6,733 bases of DNA, from assembly GCA_002331625.1 (NCBI GenBank), contig DCZN01000051.1:1-6733 (forward strand). The letters run 5' to 3'. The notes below the pieces were generated by a model. It was not told where the DNA came from and did no database searches. It saw nothing but the letters and a program-made list of their open reading frames with translations. Made by a program: the position numbers and the translations under genes. Shown one piece after another: positions 4,315 through 6,733 of the stretch (position 1 is the stretch's first letter; each line of letters begins with the position of its first letter). Source of the DNA: Nitrospira sp. UBA2083 (GTDB lineage Bacteria > Nitrospirota > Nitrospiria > Nitrospirales > Nitrospiraceae).

Positions 4315-6579
4315 CTAGATCACCCGTGGGTTTTCATTCTCCGTACCCATGTCAACCTGCACAAAATCAATGTCTCCTGTATCGATATCGTACATCGCAC
4401 CAGCAATCCCAAGACGACGCTCTCTGGCTAAGCAGTCGAGCGTCCGACTCCGTACTCGTAACACATGCACCACCCGCAAGACATGTTGCCTAGCCACAAA
4501 GTCTACGCCCCAGGCTCTCGCAGGCAACAATAGTTTTCCGATATCTTGGCATAAGATATCCTTCACAGACTGTTGGATCTCACTTACGATCGAATCCAAA
4601 TGCTGGCACTGCACGGTTTCACCGGTGAGTCGAGTCTCATTGAGGAGTCTGACCGCAGCCGTAACCGCCCCACATTGCGAATGCCCCATAACAAGAATGA
4701 GTTTGGCGCCAGCCATGGCACACCCGTATTCCACACTGGCAATCACCTCATGACTCGGGACATGACCGGCAATACGAATGCTGAAGATATCACTCATGCT
4801 GAGATCGAACACCCCCTCAGCGGGCATTGGAGAATCAACACAGCTCAGGACGACCGCCAGCGGATGTTGTTCGACAGCAGTGGCTCGGACCTGACGCCTG
4901 AAATTTCTAGTCAGCCGCCGCTCCGTGCGGGCTCGTTCATGACCGTCCTTTAGAATTTGCAGAACCTGCTGCGGCGTGATGGCCTCTTGGAGTTCTCGAG
5001 TGGAATGCTCCAGATAGTGAATCTGATCCTCAATCTTGTACTCACTTCGAAATCCGACAAGACTCACCTCGACTCCATGAGCCGGTCCTGTTTGTTCCTT
5101 GAAGTCCCGAATCAAGTCGAGCACATCCGGATCAATATAGTCTGTGCTCTGCGCATCAAGGAGCACGCGCCCGTCACGAGGCACTTCGTGCAGGACTTTG
5201 GACAGTGCAGCACGATTCAGAAAGCTGACCTGGTTGGCGAGTTCGATATGGACCACATCACCACCCAGATGTTTCTCGACGAAGTGGTGCACCGGGCGGC
5301 GCATGTTGCTATTAAGAATGAAGCCGATGGCCACAGCGAGCCCGATAACGATCCCGACCAAAAGATCCGTGAATACAATGGCCGTGACAGTCGCCGCGAA
5401 CGGGATAAACTGGTAGCGGCCTTCGCTCCACATTTGTTTGATTAAAGCTGGGCTGGCCAGTTTGATGCCGGTCATCAGCAAGATGGCCGCAAGAGAGGAT
5501 AACGGGATGGTATTGAGCCACGTCGGTATCAGAGGAACGCTTACCAGTAGCAATATGCCATGAATGATAGTGGCCAGTTCGGTTTTTCCTCCGGCATTGA
5601 CGTTCACGGAACTACGGATGATGACCGAAGTGACCGGCAACCCTCCGATCAATCCACAGGTCACGTTCCCGATACCTTGTGCCAACAGCTCTTGATTCGG
5701 CGGGGACGTGCGTTGATGCGGATCGAGCCGGTCGACTGCATTGAGATTGAGCAAGGTTTCAAGCGAAGCCACGATGGCGAGGGTGAGACCGGCGGTATAG
5801 AGCGCCGGGTTTGCCCACTGTGAGAAGTCTGGTCGTGGCAGGAGCTGAAAGAAATCCCCCAAGCCGTCAGCGACCGGAACCTGAACAAGATGGATCGGCT
5901 TGATGAGCCACGGCTCGCCGAGTTGCTCGAACCATAAACCCGCCCCAACGCCAAACAGCACCACGGCGACAGGAGCGGGGAAGAGAGACGTCTTTAAGGG
6001 CTTCCAGTTGTCCCAGAGGACGAGCATGGCAATCGACACCAAACCGATAATGGAAGAGCCCAGTTGAAAATCGCCGAGCATGCTGAGGAGCTCGGAAAAA
6101 GTAGTTTCCAGGTCCGGCTGCGAGAAGGCCATCTCCCCTTCCGGGTCAGGATCATGTCCGACAAGATGTGGAATTTGCTTTAAGATGATGATCGCGCCGA
6201 TCGCGGTCAACAACCCTTTAATCACACTGGATGGGAAAAATGCGGAGATGAACCCGCCCTTGGCAAGGCCTAGACCGATTTGAATCAATCCGGCAAGAAT
6301 CACGGCCATCAGAAACGCTGAAAAGGAACCAAGCGAGAGAATTTGCGCAGCGACAACTGCAGACAAGCCGGCAGCCGGTCCGCTCACGCTGGTATGAGAG
6401 CCACTCAACAGCCCTACCACGAGGCCGCCGACAATTCCGGCCAACAATCCGGATAGCAACGGGCCACCAGAAGCAAGAGCAATCCCAAGACATAAAGGTA
6501 GTGCGACGAGGAACACCACCAAGCCTGATTTCGCGTCAGCGATAATGGTGCTGAGCGAGAGATGGTTCGTCATGGGCAA
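4315..6579 (-). CDS. SulP-family anion transporter fused to STAS-like and beta-carbonic anhydrase domains
   Basis: A 754-residue inner-membrane protein, likely moving bicarbonate or another inorganic anion. Residues 10-425 are the SulP transporter: about 10-12 hydrophobic segments, with ADAKSGLVVFLVALPLCLG (14-32) and the signature SGSHTSVSGPAAGL (59-72), and SLETLLNLNAVDRL around Glu274. Residues about 440-545 are STAS-like (VLLDAQSTDYIDPDVLDLI). Residues about 570-745 are a beta-CA domain: zinc ligands Cys580, His633 and Cys636, with Asp582. The motif reads CVDSP, so the catalytic Arg is Pro584; AGN is also changed to AGH. The C-terminal GAMYDIDTGDIDF strand is intact. SulP-CA fusions are known, for example mycobacterial Rv3273. 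Start: TTG at 6579 has AGGAGGTG (6584-6591) at ideal distance; ATG at 6573 (752 residues) is the alternative. A free carbonic anhydrase follows downstream. Fusion and families are certain; substrate and CA activity are not. Confidence 0.95.
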   Translation of the reverse strand: MPMTNHLSLSTIIADAKSGLVVFLVALPLCLGIALASGGPLLSGLLAGIVGGLVVGLLSGSHTSVSGPAAGLSAVVAAQILSLGSFSAFLMAVILAGLIQIGLGLAKGGFISAFFPSSVIKGLLTAIGAIIILKQIPHLVGHDPDPEGEMAFSQPDLETTFSELLSMLGDFQLGSSIIGLVSIAMLVLWDNWKPLKTSLFPAPVAVVLFGVGAGLWFEQLGEPWLIKPIHLVQVPVADGLGDFFQLLPRPDFSQWANPALYTAGLTLAIVASLETLLNLNAVDRLDPHQRTSPPNQELLAQGIGNVTCGLIGGLPVTSVIIRSSVNVNAGGKTELATIIHGILLLVSVPLIPTWLNTIPLSSLAAILLMTGIKLASPALIKQMWSEGRYQFIPFAATVTAIVFTDLLVGIVIGLAVAIGFILNSNMRRPVHHFVEKHLGGDVVHIELANQVSFLNRAALSKVLHEVPRDGRVLLDAQSTDYIDPDVLDLIRDFKEQTGPAHGVEVSLVGFRSEYKIEDQIHYLEHSTRELQEAITPQQVLQILKDGHERARTERRLTRNFRRQVRATAVEQHPLAVVLSCVDSPMPAEGVFDLSMSDIFSIRIAGHVPSHEVIASVEYGCAMAGAKLILVMGHSQCGAVTAAVRLLNETRLTGETVQCQHLDSIVSEIQQSVKDILCQDIGKLLLPARAWGVDFVARQHVLRVVHVLRVRSRTLDCLARERRLGIAGAMYDIDTGDIDFVQVDMGTENENPRVI

Positions 6580-6583
6580 TTAG

Positions 6584-6591
6584 CACCTCCT
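6584..6591 (-). promoter_or_regulatory. Strong ribosome binding site of the SulP-CA gene
   Basis: The minus strand reads AGGAGGTG. The GGAGG core is 6 nt from the TTG at 6579 and 12 nt from the ATG at 6573. The spacing favours the TTG, although ATG is the stronger codon. The two differ by only two residues. Confidence 0.7.
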
Positions 6592-6610
6592 CGTCCAGAC
6601 GATCGGCATG

Positions 6611-6617
6611 ATTTATA
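6611..6617 (-). promoter_or_regulatory. Possible -10 element of the SulP-CA promoter
   Basis: TATAAAT on the minus strand, placed so that transcription would begin about 25 nt before the SulP-CA start codon. It lies between the short inverted arms ATCGG (6602-6606) and CCGAT (6625-6629), which could be an operator. I see no good -35 at 16-18 bp, so an activator or another sigma factor would be needed. Confidence 0.35.
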
Positions 6618-6683
6618 CGGAGTACCGATTTGCTGGAGGAGGCTACTCGGAACTTGTTCGACGTTCGCCTTCTCTAGCAAATG

Positions 6684-6720
6684 AAAAACCACAGCCTGAC
6701 AGCCGTGGTCTCTGTGGTTT
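6684..6720 (-). terminator. Possible intrinsic terminator of a gene beyond the right edge
   Basis: AAACCACAG (6686-6694) pairs perfectly with CTGTGGTTT (6712-6720) around a 17-nt loop that can fold further. On the minus strand the stem runs into TTTTTCATTT, a modest T-tract, so it could end transcription of an upstream minus-strand gene before SulP-CA. The alternative is that the plus strand from ATG 6681 begins a divergent gene; see the findings. Confidence 0.5.
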
Positions 6721-6733
6721 CATGCTTCGCATG

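Noticed and set aside
4957..5445. Plus-strand 162-residue frame
   Set aside because: Antisense shadow of the STAS region and last membrane segments of the SulP-CA gene; no ribosome binding site or motif.
1..6733. CRISPR array, tRNA, rRNA, insertion sequence or prophage
   Set aside because: No regularly spaced repeats, tRNA-like cloverleaf, rRNA signature, transposase or terminal inverted repeats with target duplications were seen.

Overview
All supported genes lie on the minus strand, so the window is best read from right to left. The organism looks like a mid-GC, Gram-negative-type bacterium. It has an RND exporter that needs a periplasm, clear GGAGG ribosome binding sites and ordinary bacterial codons. 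The mix of a SulP-carbonic anhydrase fusion, a second beta-carbonic anhydrase, small orphan proteins and a MarR/RND pair is compatible with Nitrospirota (Nitrospira-like). That is an impression from gene content, not a demonstrated placement.

Right part (about 3530-6733), inorganic carbon module. A possible terminator near the right edge is followed by a 754-residue protein with a SulP anion transporter, a STAS-like segment and a beta-carbonic anhydrase domain (4315-6579). After 101 bp comes a free-standing beta-carbonic anhydrase (from 4213). The two probably work together on bicarbonate/CO2 handling: membrane anion movement coupled to hydration/dehydration. Each has a visible defect. The fused domain has Pro where beta-CAs carry the catalytic Arg of the CxDSR motif. 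The free enzyme has an intact active site but an in-frame amber codon that removes its last 37 residues, which are still readable downstream (3575-3688).

Middle part (about 2210-3530). Two small unrecognised genes: a 97-residue single-pass membrane protein (3071-3364, moderate confidence) and a 131-residue protein with a Cys/His/Asp cluster and a strong ribosome binding site (2447-2842). The spaces between them hold only short inverted repeats.

Left part (1-2224), a self-contained efflux module. A MarR-family regulator (1735-2187) is followed by an MMPL/RND-type exporter that runs off the left edge (1-1517). Almost the same 17-bp palindrome-containing sequence (ACGTGTATRTACACTAT) lies immediately in front of both genes, and a weaker third copy lies just after the regulator gene. 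The simplest reading is a regulator that represses both itself and the exporter. The regulator copy overlaps the region expected for the -10 element, and the gene has no ribosome binding site, which suggests a leaderless message.
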